Assembly: GCF_019048525.1 (NCBI RefSeq) | Contig: NZ_CP077369.1 | Span: 2,666,001-2,730,000 of the forward strand | Source of the DNA: Acinetobacter lwoffii | Lineage (GTDB): Bacteria; Pseudomonadota; Gammaproteobacteria; Pseudomonadales; Moraxellaceae | DNA: 64,000 nt | Direction of reading: 5' to 3' | In this document: piece after piece, positions 8,601-17,516 of the stretch | Position numbering within the stretch: position 1 is the stretch's first letter | Layout of the letters: each line of letters opens with the position of its first letter | Notes under the pieces: model-generated | Seen by the model: only the letters and a program-made list of their open reading frames with translations | What the model was told of the DNA's origin: nothing | Database searches by the model: none | Made by a program: the position numbers and the translations under genes

Positions 8601-10187
8601 TTTTTCCTGTGGCAGTTCAATCCGTGCATTGCCACTTAAGCTGCCTGCTGCATTGGCGCTGTAATTAAAGCTCGGCACATTCAGGATATTCTTGTTCAGA
8701 TTGAGCTTGGCTTGGTACATGCCTGCAGGTAGAAGTCCTTCTTCATGCTGCTCGACTTTAGTGGCCACATGAATATTCTGCTGACCTTCGACCAATGCCA
8801 ATTTAACATCGCCAGACTGACTGCTGAGCCAGCCCACATAAGGTACGGCGCGATCAATATTTTTCCAGGCAACATCCAGCAGCATTGGTTGTACTTTATT
8901 GCCTTTGACCGGGTTTTGATCCAGCTTCAGATTCCAGCTTTCATAGCGATCAAAATCAACCAGTCCGGTAAGGTGCAAGCCATTTTCCAGGTTACCCGCA
9001 GAAGCAATATTCGCATCCAGACTTGGCGGCAAGAAATCTTGTACGACTTGCGGAATGCGCTCATGTTTAGGATCAATCCCGTTCAAACGCCCAGCAAGAT
9101 CCCAGCTAACCCGGTCTTTCCAGCCTACTGTCCCGGCAAGGCTAACTGCACCTTTCATTAACTGACCATTCAAATCGGTAATATTCAGCTGATTGACCAG
9201 ATCGGTATACATCACCGCACTATACTGGCCTTGCGGAATATTTTCCCCAATCAGGTCAGTCTGGACGTTCAGGTCCAGACGCTTGATATCGCCATTAAAC
9301 TCGGCAATGCCATCTTTGGTAAACAGTTTCTGTTCGGCCAGAATAGGCCAGTGATAATCCTTGAACTTCAACTCGCCGCGCATCGGTACCTGAGGGCGCA
9401 TAGGATGTACAATAACCCAACCGGTTAATAAATCAGGCGTATTGGTCGCTACGCCAGCCTGAATCGTGTCCAGTGTTCCACGTGCCCTCACCTGAGTATC
9501 ATGAATATTCAAGCTGTCTCTTAAGGAAGGCAGATTGACGATGCCCGTGGCATCTAGAGGGTATTTGCCTTCAAACTGCATTTTACCCGTGGCTTCACGT
9601 ACTGACAGATAGCCCATATCCATCCGGGAATCTTCAAAATTTAATTCGGTGCCAGACCAGAGCGCCTCATTTAATTCAATATTATAGAAATCAACTGCAT
9701 TGGTCTGGGTTTTAATGACCAAATGATCCAGCAATAAATGATCAACGCGCAAGATAAAAGGCAAACGGATAGCATTAAACTTGAACGGTTCGCCCGTTGA
9801 TGGTTGCTTGTTAATAATTTGCAGATTGAGGACATCGGCTTCAGTCAGATGAATTTCTTTTTTGACAATCGCGCGCCAGCCCAGCTTAACATCAGCACGA
9901 TCAATTTTGACATCGACTGGTTTCAGGCTGACCAGCACATTTTTAAGAATAATCCCGCGCCATAAATTACCGCCCTCATATTCATATTGAATAATTTGCT
10001 GACGTTCCAGCACCTGATCCAGCAGAAATTTACTGCCCTGATTGGTCGAAAACAGTAGAGCCAACACAGACAGCAGAAAAATCAGCGAAAAAAGCACCGA
10101 CAATAGGATGCTTCTGAATATACGGCGCTTTTTCGGCACAACGCTATCTTGTGGTTCTTGTTCTGGCTGTGGTTGGTTCTCGACCAT
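5667..10187 (-). CDS. tamB: Translocation and assembly module protein TamB
   Basis: TamB is a very long periplasmic protein anchored in the inner membrane. It works with TamA in outer-membrane biogenesis and is an AsmA-like protein implicated in moving phospholipids across the periplasm. Here it has 1506 residues, in the range for the family (E. coli about 1260). One membrane anchor lies at about residues 25-48, after a proline- and charge-rich cytoplasmic tip. The body is repetitive beta sequence with alternating hydrophobic residues, fitting the lipid-carrying beta-taco fold. The C-terminal 350 residues match the DUF490/TamB domain, with GxGxxxGLTGL-type repeats and a final aromatic F as in outer-membrane-directed beta signals. 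It follows tamA by 35 bases in one operon. Confidence 0.93.
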   Translation of the reverse strand: MVENQPQPEQEPQDSVVPKKRRIFRSILLSVLFSLIFLLSVLALLFSTNQGSKFLLDQVLERQQIIQYEYEGGNLWRGIILKNVLVSLKPVDVKIDRADVKLGWRAIVKKEIHLTEADVLNLQIINKQPSTGEPFKFNAIRLPFILRVDHLLLDHLVIKTQTNAVDFYNIELNEALWSGTELNFEDSRMDMGYLSVREATGKMQFEGKYPLDATGIVNLPSLRDSLNIHDTQVRARGTLDTIQAGVATNTPDLLTGWVIVHPMRPQVPMRGELKFKDYHWPILAEQKLFTKDGIAEFNGDIKRLDLNVQTDLIGENIPQGQYSAVMYTDLVNQLNITDLNGQLMKGAVSLAGTVGWKDRVSWDLAGRLNGIDPKHERIPQVVQDFLPPSLDANIASAGNLENGLHLTGLVDFDRYESWNLKLDQNPVKGNKVQPMLLDVAWKNIDRAVPYVGWLSSQSGDVKLALVEGQQNIHVATKVEQHEEGLLPAGMYQAKLNLNKNILNVPSFNYSANAAGSLSGNARIELPQEKRQLKWTAVLNAKNLNTQSIAAASPVDRLNGEVKANGYAQPNQQIIKLNNVDLTGRLAEQNETVRLTGNSTIALLFHNEKAGGGFKGYAVNYDGALNASQLKASQGMLKLRVSGTPEMLKINEFRHDGVAGKINASGLVNLANGIGWDINASLIRFKPQYFNAKLKGELSGNVQTQGVWSDALKRIQIQRLNLAGMLNNKPVRGTGNLSVIINSNQRGFVPEQFEANNLFLSYASNQIQATGNAQNLQLKVNAPALFELYPGLRGRAQGYINMQAQPRLQASANLSIDNFAFKNLFSVQKVRVRGQLPTSLSTPTLLTATMDRLRSGSREIVRGEISLAGTRAAHILKVQAENRLSKFFVQLAGGFNAQNNWLGQIQKGDFDSLRARLVQRQNAAVIYNSAQSDLFVGAHCWMSQQSQLCFDQPIRVNKTRGSASFITQNLDLEDFSAFLPDGLALTGKVNGYAKAAWAQGAKPKIDARLVTRNGVVGLSSEDPDYLGSTLKYDEVGLVAKSVADGLQLRLDVKTPDIGTGYANVIIDPYRDSKPMRGEIAFNQVQLKVFKPFIQDIRNLDGILSYAGKISGTLTDPLLEGEVRVKDASISMISLPVNLTNVQLYSSIRQNSASINGAFNSGRGVGKLTGSVDWKGDPRVQLKLQGDNLLIRQAPLITAVVTPDLTLDMYPFNKKLSLSGTVDVPRALISMPEASEPVVGLSSDVRVVREGDDQLAILKSARPWDIRADVAVSLGNQVIFQGFDSRIPLLGRVNLSQRGLETAMRANGAIGVSQRVKIEAYGQSLDLNRAIARFNGELTNPTLDIDANKSVQGSTVGVRVTGTASSPSIQIYNDAGLSEQEALNALITGRVNEGVSGLSQAEGFRSDVNNTIAAAGISLGLGSTRALTNQIGRSFGLTGLALDAQGTGDDTQVSVTGYITPDLYLRYGVGVFTPVNKLTLRYQVNQRLYLEASQSLERAIDLFYNWRF

Positions 10188-10222
10188 GATCTACCCAAAT
10201 AACTATTTTTTAAAATGATGTT

Positions 10223-12979
10223 TTATAACTGTGATCCAATAAAGAAATGTAAACGAATCGGATAATTGTCATCAGACAGTCCAGTCGCAACATCTATACG
10301 TATTGGCCCAATCGGTGAAGCCCAACGCACACCCACACCCGCGCCATATTCGGTCGGATTACTGAATTCTTTATTATAGGCATTTCCGGCATCTGCAAAG
10401 ACCGCAGCACGCCAGCCTTCCTTAAACTGATAATTATATTCTAATGAAGCCACGCCCAAGGCCTGACCACCTACTTTAAAACCGTCAATTTCCGGAGAAA
10501 GGCTCTTATAATCAAAACCGCGGATACTCTGATCACCCCCGGTAAAATATCTCAGGTTATACGGCACTTTGGCAAAATCTTCAGTAAAGATATAGCCTGC
10601 ATCGGCACGACCCACAAACTGATGGTCTGCATTTTCACCCAATGAATAGATAAACCGCCAACCTGCATTCACAATGGCCATATCGGCATCAGAGAGTAAA
10701 GCCTCACTGCCCAGTTCAATCTTATAGGTCTGCTTAAAACCTTTTGTCGGATTGACCCGACGATCACTCTCGGTACGTGAAACTTCATAACCCACCAGTA
10801 GCGATTGCTGTTCATCTTCGGTATTAAAGCGAAACGCTTCTGGAATCTGGTTAAAATCAACAGAACCATCCTGTGTTAAGCGATCCAGACGATAACGGGC
10901 GCCAAAAGTACGTTGCCAGTTACCCAGTGGATTTTTAATAATCCGGTCTGCACCTAAGACTGCCGATTCAATCAACAGGCCTTCACCCTGTGCGACGCCT
11001 TCACGCTCTTCACGCTCATAACCACCCACAATACTGACATAATCATTCAGCGGATGGTGATAGGGAATATTATAACGTCCATCAATCGACTGACGGATGC
11101 CAGATAACTCCATGTTGGCATCAAACGAATGTCCGCGCTTGTTCACAATGGCACGACGATATTGACCACGTAAGCGGATATCGGTATCTGTGCCATAACC
11201 CAAACCCACTTCAGCACTATTTAAACGGTCTGCATTTAAAGTCACAATCACTGGAATCTTTTTCTCTTCCCGTGCCTGTACTTTTAAACGGTCCTGTTCA
11301 TTCTCTTTGGTTTGCTGCTCAACCCGTAAAGTTCTTAAATTTGCGCTTTCCTGATCGCGGCTACCGGCAAACTGGTCTTCATCTACGACATTCTGGGTCA
11401 CTTCCTGAGAAGAGGATACCGAGCGAGCTGGTTGCATAGTAGCAGCCTGATCTTCAGTCCGTTTCTGTTCTTCAATCAGGCTTTGAATATCGGGTGCCAG
11501 TTCCAGCTCTTTATCAAGCGGATCAGGGCGAATTGCATCTACCAGGGTATAATTAAAATAACGTGAGTTAGTCAGGTTGTTGGCCAGACTATTGACCCGC
11601 CAGAAGGTATAATCAGCACCATCTGTCCAGGTGACCAGACTTTCCAGTACGTCTCGGTCCAGCGGGAATTCCTTTTCAGGATCGCTCATTCTGAACTCGA
11701 CATTGCCTAATTTATAACGTTCACCCGTTTCAAAACGCAGGTTCACATCTGCAGTGTTTTGTGGTTGGGCAATCTTTACATCATGCAGACGCCAGAATGA
11801 ATCAAAATAACCATTGTTATTGGCTGCTGTGGTAATGCGTGTTTTGGTTTTTTCATAATTGCCATGATTGAAAATATCGCCTTCTTCCTGTTCAGGTAAA
11901 AGACTGATGACCTGGAATTGTGGCTGTTCCGCACCCTCTCCAGTAAATTCAATATTTTGACTGCTGATCAGCACAGGTTCATTCGGGGTCACAAAAACCT
12001 GAACCCGACTGTCAGAGATTTTTTCAAACCTGAACTGGGCATTATAATAACCCACTGCCTGCGCTGCCTGTCTGGACAAGGTGCGTAATTGCGGCAAAGC
12101 CGAATTAAAGTCGCCAAAAGACTCTTGGGTAAAACTGGATAATTTGGCTTTGACATTATTTCTTAAATTCAGATGGCCTTCAGGCACATCTTTACGGTTC
12201 AGCATACCATTACTTTGTGCAACACCTTGTCCATTCATGATCACCACATCTGCACTAATGCGAGGAACTCTTGCCGTCATAATCTGACGTGGAGGACGGA
12301 TTTTATAAAATAGTCGTTTGAACAGATTCGGACGTTTATCATCCTCAGCGACAAGCTGACCTGGCACTTCTGGCAAGGTCAATCCGGCTTCATTATTTTG
12401 TACAATAATCTGGCTGTCAGCCTGAATCGATTGCATCAACTGATCGACATTAACCGGCGCCTGATTGATTTCCAGCAGTTCTTGCTGGCTGATATCGGCC
12501 ACCACCGTTTCGCTGGTCTGAGTATTGCGATAGTTTTGTGCTTCCTGTTTGGCTTGCTCGGCTACCTGGTAAATTTCATTCGCCATGTTCTGATCAATAG
12601 TCTGTACTGGCAGATCTTCCAGATCATCAAACTCGATCGGCGTAAATTCACCCAGACCAGATCCTGCATTTTGCTGTTGTTCCAGCATCAACATGCTGTC
12701 CACTGGAACTTCAGGCTCCAAGGCTTCTTCGATTTTTTCTTCCGCTTCCGTTTCGGACGTGGCCACTCCCTGACGAATCGCTTCTTTGGATAGCTCGTCC
12801 ACCATTTCTGCCTGAGAAATGGCCACAGGTGTTTCGGGCTGTTCGGTTTGTGCCATGCTCTGATGGGATAACATCATAAAAAAGATGCTCATACACAGCT
12901 GCATACCACTATGCTGTGGTATGAGAGGCCCCATACTGCGATTTAGCATCGTTTTTTTAAAATTTTTCTTTGCAGGCAT
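10223..12979 (-). CDS. tamA: Outer-membrane assembly factor TamA, extended form
   Basis: TamA is the Omp85-family partner of TamB: periplasmic POTRA domains followed by a 16-strand outer-membrane barrel. A signal peptide ends near SMAQ (about residue 44). The POTRA region spans about 235-490, and the barrel covers the last 340 residues, with the Omp85 motif SIRGF and the end IRLHFFIGSQL. At 918 residues it is far longer than E. coli TamA (577). The extra length is an acidic, Gln-rich segment before the first POTRA (about 45-225) and a Gln/Glu-rich insert between the last POTRA and the barrel (about 490-575). The lysine-rich start MPAKKNFKK suits a signal peptide. It is transcribed ahead of tamB. 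Confidence 0.92.
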   Translation of the reverse strand: MPAKKNFKKTMLNRSMGPLIPQHSGMQLCMSIFFMMLSHQSMAQTEQPETPVAISQAEMVDELSKEAIRQGVATSETEAEEKIEEALEPEVPVDSMLMLEQQQNAGSGLGEFTPIEFDDLEDLPVQTIDQNMANEIYQVAEQAKQEAQNYRNTQTSETVVADISQQELLEINQAPVNVDQLMQSIQADSQIIVQNNEAGLTLPEVPGQLVAEDDKRPNLFKRLFYKIRPPRQIMTARVPRISADVVIMNGQGVAQSNGMLNRKDVPEGHLNLRNNVKAKLSSFTQESFGDFNSALPQLRTLSRQAAQAVGYYNAQFRFEKISDSRVQVFVTPNEPVLISSQNIEFTGEGAEQPQFQVISLLPEQEEGDIFNHGNYEKTKTRITTAANNNGYFDSFWRLHDVKIAQPQNTADVNLRFETGERYKLGNVEFRMSDPEKEFPLDRDVLESLVTWTDGADYTFWRVNSLANNLTNSRYFNYTLVDAIRPDPLDKELELAPDIQSLIEEQKRTEDQAATMQPARSVSSSQEVTQNVVDEDQFAGSRDQESANLRTLRVEQQTKENEQDRLKVQAREEKKIPVIVTLNADRLNSAEVGLGYGTDTDIRLRGQYRRAIVNKRGHSFDANMELSGIRQSIDGRYNIPYHHPLNDYVSIVGGYEREEREGVAQGEGLLIESAVLGADRIIKNPLGNWQRTFGARYRLDRLTQDGSVDFNQIPEAFRFNTEDEQQSLLVGYEVSRTESDRRVNPTKGFKQTYKIELGSEALLSDADMAIVNAGWRFIYSLGENADHQFVGRADAGYIFTEDFAKVPYNLRYFTGGDQSIRGFDYKSLSPEIDGFKVGGQALGVASLEYNYQFKEGWRAAVFADAGNAYNKEFSNPTEYGAGVGVRWASPIGPIRIDVATGLSDDNYPIRLHFFIGSQL

Positions 12980-13153
12980 AGCAAACTCTAAACGAATACA
13001 TTCTTTAATTGATTATTTGACCGAAAAATATAAGCTAAGGAGCTTAATTAATTGGTTTTTACCTTTACATGGCTGAAAGTATCTTACATGATTTTTCTCA
13101 ATGTTTACGCATAACTGACATTTCTTAATAAAACTTAATGTAGCACGGCCTAT

Positions 13154-14473
13154 ATGAACAAAAATGAACATTTGTTAGCTTCTCGGCGCTTTTTACCGAT
13201 GTTTCTGACGCAGTTTTTTGGTGCATTAAACGATAATGTATTTAAACAGGCGTTACTGCTGGTCATTACTTATGGCTGGATTCAACAGCAATCGGCCAGC
13301 ATCAGCACTTTAAATAATCTGGCGGCTTTACTGTTTATCTTGCCCTATTTTATTTTTTCAGCCACGGCCGGTCAGATTGCCGACAAATACGAACGTTCAC
13401 AGCTGATTCGCTATCTCAAGCTTCTGGAAATTGCCATTATGTTGCTGGGAACTGTCGGTTTCCTCATGGGCAATTTATGGATTCTGTTATTTGCCCTGTT
13501 CCTGATGGGCACCCATTCCACTTTCTTTGGCCCGATCAAATATGCGATTTTACCTGAAGTCCTGAAACCGAATGAACTGATGTCCGGCAATGCCCTGTTT
13601 CAGTCCGGAACTTCTCTGGCAATCCTATTCGGTATGATTCTGGGCGGTGCAGTCATTGCAGCTTCCGCCGGCAACCTGATCTGGATCAGTTTAACCGTCA
13701 TCAGCATCGCCTTGATTGGTTATATATCCAGTCGCTATATCCTGAAACAAAGTATTCCCGCGCCTGAGCTGCAAGTTGACTGGAATTTCTTCCGCACCAG
13801 CTTGCAGACCTTGAAATATGCCAAAAGCTTACCTCTGATTTTTACAATTTTACTGGGCAACTCATGGTACTGGTTTTATGGTGCAACCTATCTGACCCAG
13901 ATTCCTCAGCTGACATTACAAAATCTGCATGCATCTGAAAATGTCGCCAGTCTGCTCTTAACCTTTTTTTCTGTCGGAATTGGTCTGGGTTCATACTTAT
14001 GCCGTAAAATTGGTGGCAGCCAGGTCAATATCAAGATGGTGCCTTTTGGCGCGATCGGTCTGGTGATCTTTGCCCTGTATCTGGCCGCGAGTCTGGCCTT
14101 TGTTCCGGAGCGTACAGGTGCATTAATCGGCTTGGCAGATGTCTTTCAGCAAGGCTGGAGCTATTATCATGTGATGCTGGCCGTCACCTTACTTGGAATT
14201 AGCGGCGGTTTTTATATTGTACCGCTGTATGCCATGATGCAGGCGCATTCTCCCCGCTCACATCGTGCGCGTGTGGTTGCAGCAAATAACATTCTGAATG
14301 CCGTTTTCATGGTATCTTCTGCTATATTCTCGATTATTATTTTAAGTGTTTTAGAGCTTGATCTTAAAATACTTTTTTGTATTACCGCAGTATTAAGCGG
14401 CCTGTTTACTCTCTGGCTACTTTACCGGCTGAAACCAATGATCAAAACTGCAAAAGCGCCCTTGGAGGATTAA
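13154..14473 (+). CDS. LplT-like MFS transporter
   Basis: This 439-residue protein has about 12 hydrophobic segments. Its N-terminus, RFLPMFLTQFFGALNDNVFKQ, is the hallmark of the LplT (lysophospholipid transporter) branch of the major facilitator superfamily. The cytoplasmic loop AGQIADKYERSQLIR and the GPIKYAILPEVL segment are also typical. LplT flips lysophospholipids across the inner membrane for re-acylation, often fused or adjacent to an acyltransferase; no acyltransferase is present here, so the substrate is an inference. The gene is followed by coq7 after three bases and may be cotranscribed with it. The ATG has no clear ribosome-binding site. Confidence 0.85.
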   Translation: MNKNEHLLASRRFLPMFLTQFFGALNDNVFKQALLLVITYGWIQQQSASISTLNNLAALLFILPYFIFSATAGQIADKYERSQLIRYLKLLEIAIMLLGTVGFLMGNLWILLFALFLMGTHSTFFGPIKYAILPEVLKPNELMSGNALFQSGTSLAILFGMILGGAVIAASAGNLIWISLTVISIALIGYISSRYILKQSIPAPELQVDWNFFRTSLQTLKYAKSLPLIFTILLGNSWYWFYGATYLTQIPQLTLQNLHASENVASLLLTFFSVGIGLGSYLCRKIGGSQVNIKMVPFGAIGLVIFALYLAASLAFVPERTGALIGLADVFQQGWSYYHVMLAVTLLGISGGFYIVPLYAMMQAHSPRSHRARVVAANNILNAVFMVSSAIFSIIILSVLELDLKILFCITAVLSGLFTLWLLYRLKPMIKTAKAPLED

Positions 14474-14476
14474 TTC

Positions 14477-15112
14477 ATGCGTCAATATACAGGTCTCGAT
14501 AAACTGATTCACTCTTTTGACCAGGCATTACGCAGTCTAGTCCCGGGCACGACTTCGGCCCAACGTGAAAATCCGGCCCAACCGGTAGAAACACAGTTAA
14601 CCGTCAGTGATGCACGTCATGTGGCAGGTTTAATGCGGGTCAATCATAGTGGTGAGGTTTGCGCACAGGCGCTGTACCATGGTCAGGCGATGACGGCGAA
14701 ACTCCCGAATGTACGTCGCGAAATGGAACAGGCAGCGATTGAAGAACAGGATCATCTGGCTTGGTGTGAAAACCGCTTAAAAGAACTGGATAGCCATACC
14801 AGTCTGCTCAATCCGGTCTGGTACGGTCTTTCCTTCGGTATGGGTGCAATTGCCGGAATCGCAGGCGATAAATACAGTCTGGGTTTTGTGGCTGAAACAG
14901 AACGTCAGGTCAGCATGCATTTACAGCATCATCTTAGCCAGTTGCCACCGCAGGATGAACGTTCTCGTCGTATTCTAGAACAGATGAATGAAGATGAACT
15001 GCATCATCGGGATACAGCGTTAAATGCTGGCGGTGTAGATCTACCCGTTCCAGTTAAGATCGCCATGACAGGCATTTCCAAGTTGATGACCAAAACCAGT
15101 TATTTTATTTAA
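14477..15112 (+). CDS. coq7: 2-nonaprenyl-3-methyl-6-methoxy-1,4-benzoquinol hydroxylase
   Basis: Coq7 is a membrane-associated di-iron carboxylate hydroxylase that performs the penultimate step of ubiquinone synthesis, the role played by UbiF in E. coli. The 211-residue protein shows ferritin-like iron-ligand motifs in order: HSGEVCAQALYHGQ, EEQDHLAWCENRL, then TERQVSMHLQHH and NEDELHHRDTA. About 40 variable residues precede the core, as in other Coq7 proteins. GGAGGA lies about 7 bases before the ATG, inside the end of the MFS gene. A terminator follows at 15132-15155. Confidence 0.94.
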   Translation: MRQYTGLDKLIHSFDQALRSLVPGTTSAQRENPAQPVETQLTVSDARHVAGLMRVNHSGEVCAQALYHGQAMTAKLPNVRREMEQAAIEEQDHLAWCENRLKELDSHTSLLNPVWYGLSFGMGAIAGIAGDKYSLGFVAETERQVSMHLQHHLSQLPPQDERSRRILEQMNEDELHHRDTALNAGGVDLPVPVKIAMTGISKLMTKTSYFI

Positions 15113-15131
15113 ATCCCACTATTTTAATTTT

Positions 15132-15155
15132 AGCCCACTCATTTGTGGGCTTTTT
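15132..15155 (+). terminator. Terminator after coq7
   Basis: Stem AGCCCAC / GTGGGCT with a 6-base loop, then TTTTT on the plus strand. Confidence 0.8.
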
Positions 15156-15256
15156 AATACATCTGAAATCCTCACTGGTATCTATCAGCTCAAGGGATAT
15201 CGTTATCTTATTGCTTATAAGTTCTATAAAATAATAGAGATTCCCCACAGCTTCCT

Positions 15257-15958
15257 TTAATCTTTTTTGCTCATTTCAGAAAGCAGGTCCAGCTGGATTT
15301 CCTGAATTTGCGCCAACCGTTCCCATTGATGTAGCAGCAGATGATCTAATTTTTCATGCAAGTGTTGGATTTCCAGCTCGGCTTTTAAATTGATCTGATA
15401 ATCATTTTGCGAACGTAAGCGGTCTTTTGCTTCCTGTCTGTTCTGGCTCATCATAATAATAGGTGCCTGAATCGCCGCAAGACAGGACAGGATTAAATTC
15501 AACAGAATAAATGGATAAGGATCAGTAGGTCGTGTCACCATCACCACAGTATTTATCGTAATCCACAGGCCCAAGAAGATTGCAAAACAAATCAAAAAGG
15601 TCCAGCTTCCACCAAAAGTTGCAATTTTATCGGCGAGCCTTTCTCCCAAGGTCCACTTTTGCTCTAAGGTTGTTTCCACATTTTTGGTAATCAGTTCATG
15701 CTGATGCATGCTATCAATCACTTCAAACTCAAGATCAGTCACTTCACCCTTTTCCGAACTTAATAATGAATGTACATACTGTATGCGGTACCGGGTTAAA
15801 TCTGCCTGGCAAATATAATCTTGCGGTGTCCAGCCTGGAATATCCCTGGCAATCTCTTCGGTAATGACTTTTCTGACTGTTCCCATCGGAGTGAGATTTT
15901 TCAGAAGAAAGTGCTTGCCGCATACCAAGCATTTATGGCTTTCATGTTTTTCTTTCAT
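15257..15958 (-). CDS. DUF1003 membrane protein
   Basis: The 233-residue product has an N-terminal CLVCGKHF motif that could bind a metal and two membrane spans at about residues 120-165 (WTFLICFAIFLGLWITINTV; YPFILLNLILSCLAAIQAPI). The conserved DUF1003 sequence MMSQNRQEAKDRLRSQNDY and a helical tail ELEIQHLHEKLDHLLL follow. DUF1003 proteins are inner-membrane proteins of unknown function. The ATG at 15958 is chosen because AAGAGAA lies 7-8 bases before it; an in-frame GTG at 15985 is the alternative. No operon partner is evident. Confidence 0.88.
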   Translation of the reverse strand: MKEKHESHKCLVCGKHFLLKNLTPMGTVRKVITEEIARDIPGWTPQDYICQADLTRYRIQYVHSLLSSEKGEVTDLEFEVIDSMHQHELITKNVETTLEQKWTLGERLADKIATFGGSWTFLICFAIFLGLWITINTVVMVTRPTDPYPFILLNLILSCLAAIQAPIIMMSQNRQEAKDRLRSQNDYQINLKAELEIQHLHEKLDHLLLHQWERLAQIQEIQLDLLSEMSKKD

Positions 15959-16240
15959 GATGATTCTCTTTTTAAACCAGCTCACTCAGCTATTATTTTG
16001 TTCGATATATTTGATTTGCTTTAATCATTTTTACCATTCGTAAATCAATTATGTATCAAGTGCGTCTGATTTCTTGAACTTATGAATCTCACTTCGATTT
16101 TATCTTGGATTGATAAAATGCTCAGCCAAGCGCACGATGATCAGATCATTCAAGATAATTTTCAGATCGATTCAATCCTACTATCTATACATGACTTAAA
16201 TTTACTATAATCATGATGATAATAAAAAAGGGGCTTCATT

Positions 16241-16942
16241 GTGCGCCATTCATACCATCTTGAAAAACATTATATCGAACGCGCGGGTTGGCTTCGTGCA
16301 GCTGTACTGGGGGCAAATGACGGAATTATTTCGGTCACCAGTCTGGTGGTGGGTATTGCAGCCAGTGGAGCATCCACAGAAATTTTATTGGTGACCTGTG
16401 TTGCCGGCTTAATCTCTGGCGCTGCCTCGATGGCGGCCGGTGAATATATTTCGGTTAAATCCCAGCAAGATATTGAAACCAATGATCTACTCATGGAAGA
16501 GCGCGAACTTCAGCGCCATCCCACGCATGAGTTAAATGAACTCAAAACGATTTATATACAACGAGGTCTGGAACCTGCTTTGGCACAACAGGTCGCTGAA
16601 CAGCTGACCGACCATAATGCCTTGGATGCCCATGCCCGGGATGAAATTGGTATTTCAGCACATACCTCTGCCCAACCCTTTCTCGCTGCATTTTCTTCGG
16701 CCATGGCCTTTACGGTAGGTTCATTATTTCCTTTAATTTCAATTATGATTTTACCGGAACACTATCTGGATAAAGGCGTCATGCTGATTGGCGTTTTAAG
16801 TTTGGGGATGATGGGTGCACTGGCGAGCTATGCGGGTGGAGTAAGTGTCTGGAGAGGTGCAGTTCGGGTCATGCTCTGGGGAATTATCGCCATGTTATTC
16901 AGTGCATGGATCGGATCATTATTTAATGTGTCTGTTGGCTAA
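16241..16942 (+). CDS. VIT1/CCC1-family metal transporter
   Basis: The 233-residue membrane protein contains the family signature AAVLGANDGIISVTSLVVGI near the N-terminus and SGAASMAAGEYISVKSQQD after the second span. A charged cytosolic loop (residues about 90-150) separates spans 1-2 from spans 3-5. VIT1 and CCC1 move Fe2+ or Mn2+, in plants and yeast into the vacuole; bacterial members probably export or buffer these metals across the inner membrane. The start is GTG with AAGGGG 8 bases upstream. It is probably monocistronic. Confidence 0.9.
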   Translation: MRHSYHLEKHYIERAGWLRAAVLGANDGIISVTSLVVGIAASGASTEILLVTCVAGLISGAASMAAGEYISVKSQQDIETNDLLMEERELQRHPTHELNELKTIYIQRGLEPALAQQVAEQLTDHNALDAHARDEIGISAHTSAQPFLAAFSSAMAFTVGSLFPLISIMILPEHYLDKGVMLIGVLSLGMMGALASYAGGVSVWRGAVRVMLWGIIAMLFSAWIGSLFNVSVG

Positions 16943-17120
16943 ATATATGTTTATTTTTTTAGTTAGACACAGAATAGGATTGAGCGGTTCTTCTATCAAC
17001 ATCACTGAAAAATGTTTTTCAAAAAACTAGCGGCTCTAACAAAACTTGAGTTTAATTAATATATATTCGGTTTTAATTTAGATGCTTAAAACTTAAGATT
17101 TATGCCTGAGAGGTATTGTT

Positions 17121-17198
17121 ATGGAAACTACGATCATTCTTGCCATCTTGGCGATCATTATCGTATTACTGATCATTTTTTATAACAAGAAAAAGTGA
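17121..17198 (+). CDS. Single-span membrane peptide, 25 residues
   Basis: The frame encodes METTIILAILAIIIVLLIIF followed by YNKKK: one hydrophobic helix and a basic tail, giving an N-out, C-in orientation by the positive-inside rule. GAGAGG stands 7 bases before the ATG, a strong ribosome-binding site. Such peptides may be accessory subunits of membrane complexes or toxic membrane peptides; nothing adjacent decides between these. I do not recognise the family. Confidence 0.55.
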   Translation: METTIILAILAIIIVLLIIFYNKKK

Positions 17199-17273
17199 AA
17201 GAGCGATGATTCATTTCTTGATACTTTGAGGATTTTTATTGATCTTAAAATACATTTCAGAGCTTTAAATCAA

Positions 17274-17354
17274 TCAAATATTAATTCCCTGTTGGATCAC
17301 ATAAAGAATTCCAAGAATTAAAATGACCGAAACCAAGATTTCTAATATTTTCAT
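17274..17354 (-). CDS. Second single-span membrane peptide, 26 residues
   Basis: On the minus strand a 26-codon frame encodes MKILEILVSVILILGILYVI then QQGINI, again a single hydrophobic helix. AGGTGGAG lies about 23 bases upstream and AGGA about 13 bases before the ATG, so the ribosome-binding site is weaker than for its plus-strand neighbour. The two frames converge tail to tail 75 bases apart. Their similar size and hydrophobicity are suggestive, but pairing is an inference. Confidence 0.4.
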   Translation of the reverse strand: MKILEILVSVILILGILYVIQQGINI

Positions 17355-17434
17355 TTTTAAATGATTCCTAAACTCCACCTGAACCATCTTATCTGAATTT
17401 TTCTTTTACTCTAAAGACAAAAAAACTGCACCAT

Positions 17435-17462
17435 AAAAAGCCTGATCTGGCTTGATCAGGCT
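17435..17462 (-). terminator. Terminator of folB-folK
   Basis: A perfect 9-bp stem AGCCTGATC / GATCAGGCT with loop TGGCTT is followed by TTTTT on the minus strand, 55 bases after folK. Confidence 0.8.
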
Positions 17463-17516
17463 GGTTAATTATTCTTACTGGATAAAATGTATTAGCAAAA
17501 AATTAGGTGATTTGAT

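Noticed and set aside
8745..9161. Long antisense frame (138 codons) within tamB
   Set aside because: It mirrors the codon pattern of tamB and has no start signal or motif.
12902..12923. Inverted repeat CATACCAC / GTGGTATG near the start of tamA
   Set aside because: It lies within the signal-peptide coding region; 8-base arms in coding DNA can occur by chance and no regulator is suggested.
16082..16210. 42-codon plus-strand frame MNLTSILSWIDKMLSQ... before the VIT gene
   Set aside because: No ribosome-binding site and no terminator; kept out of the feature list, though the sequence is not implausible.
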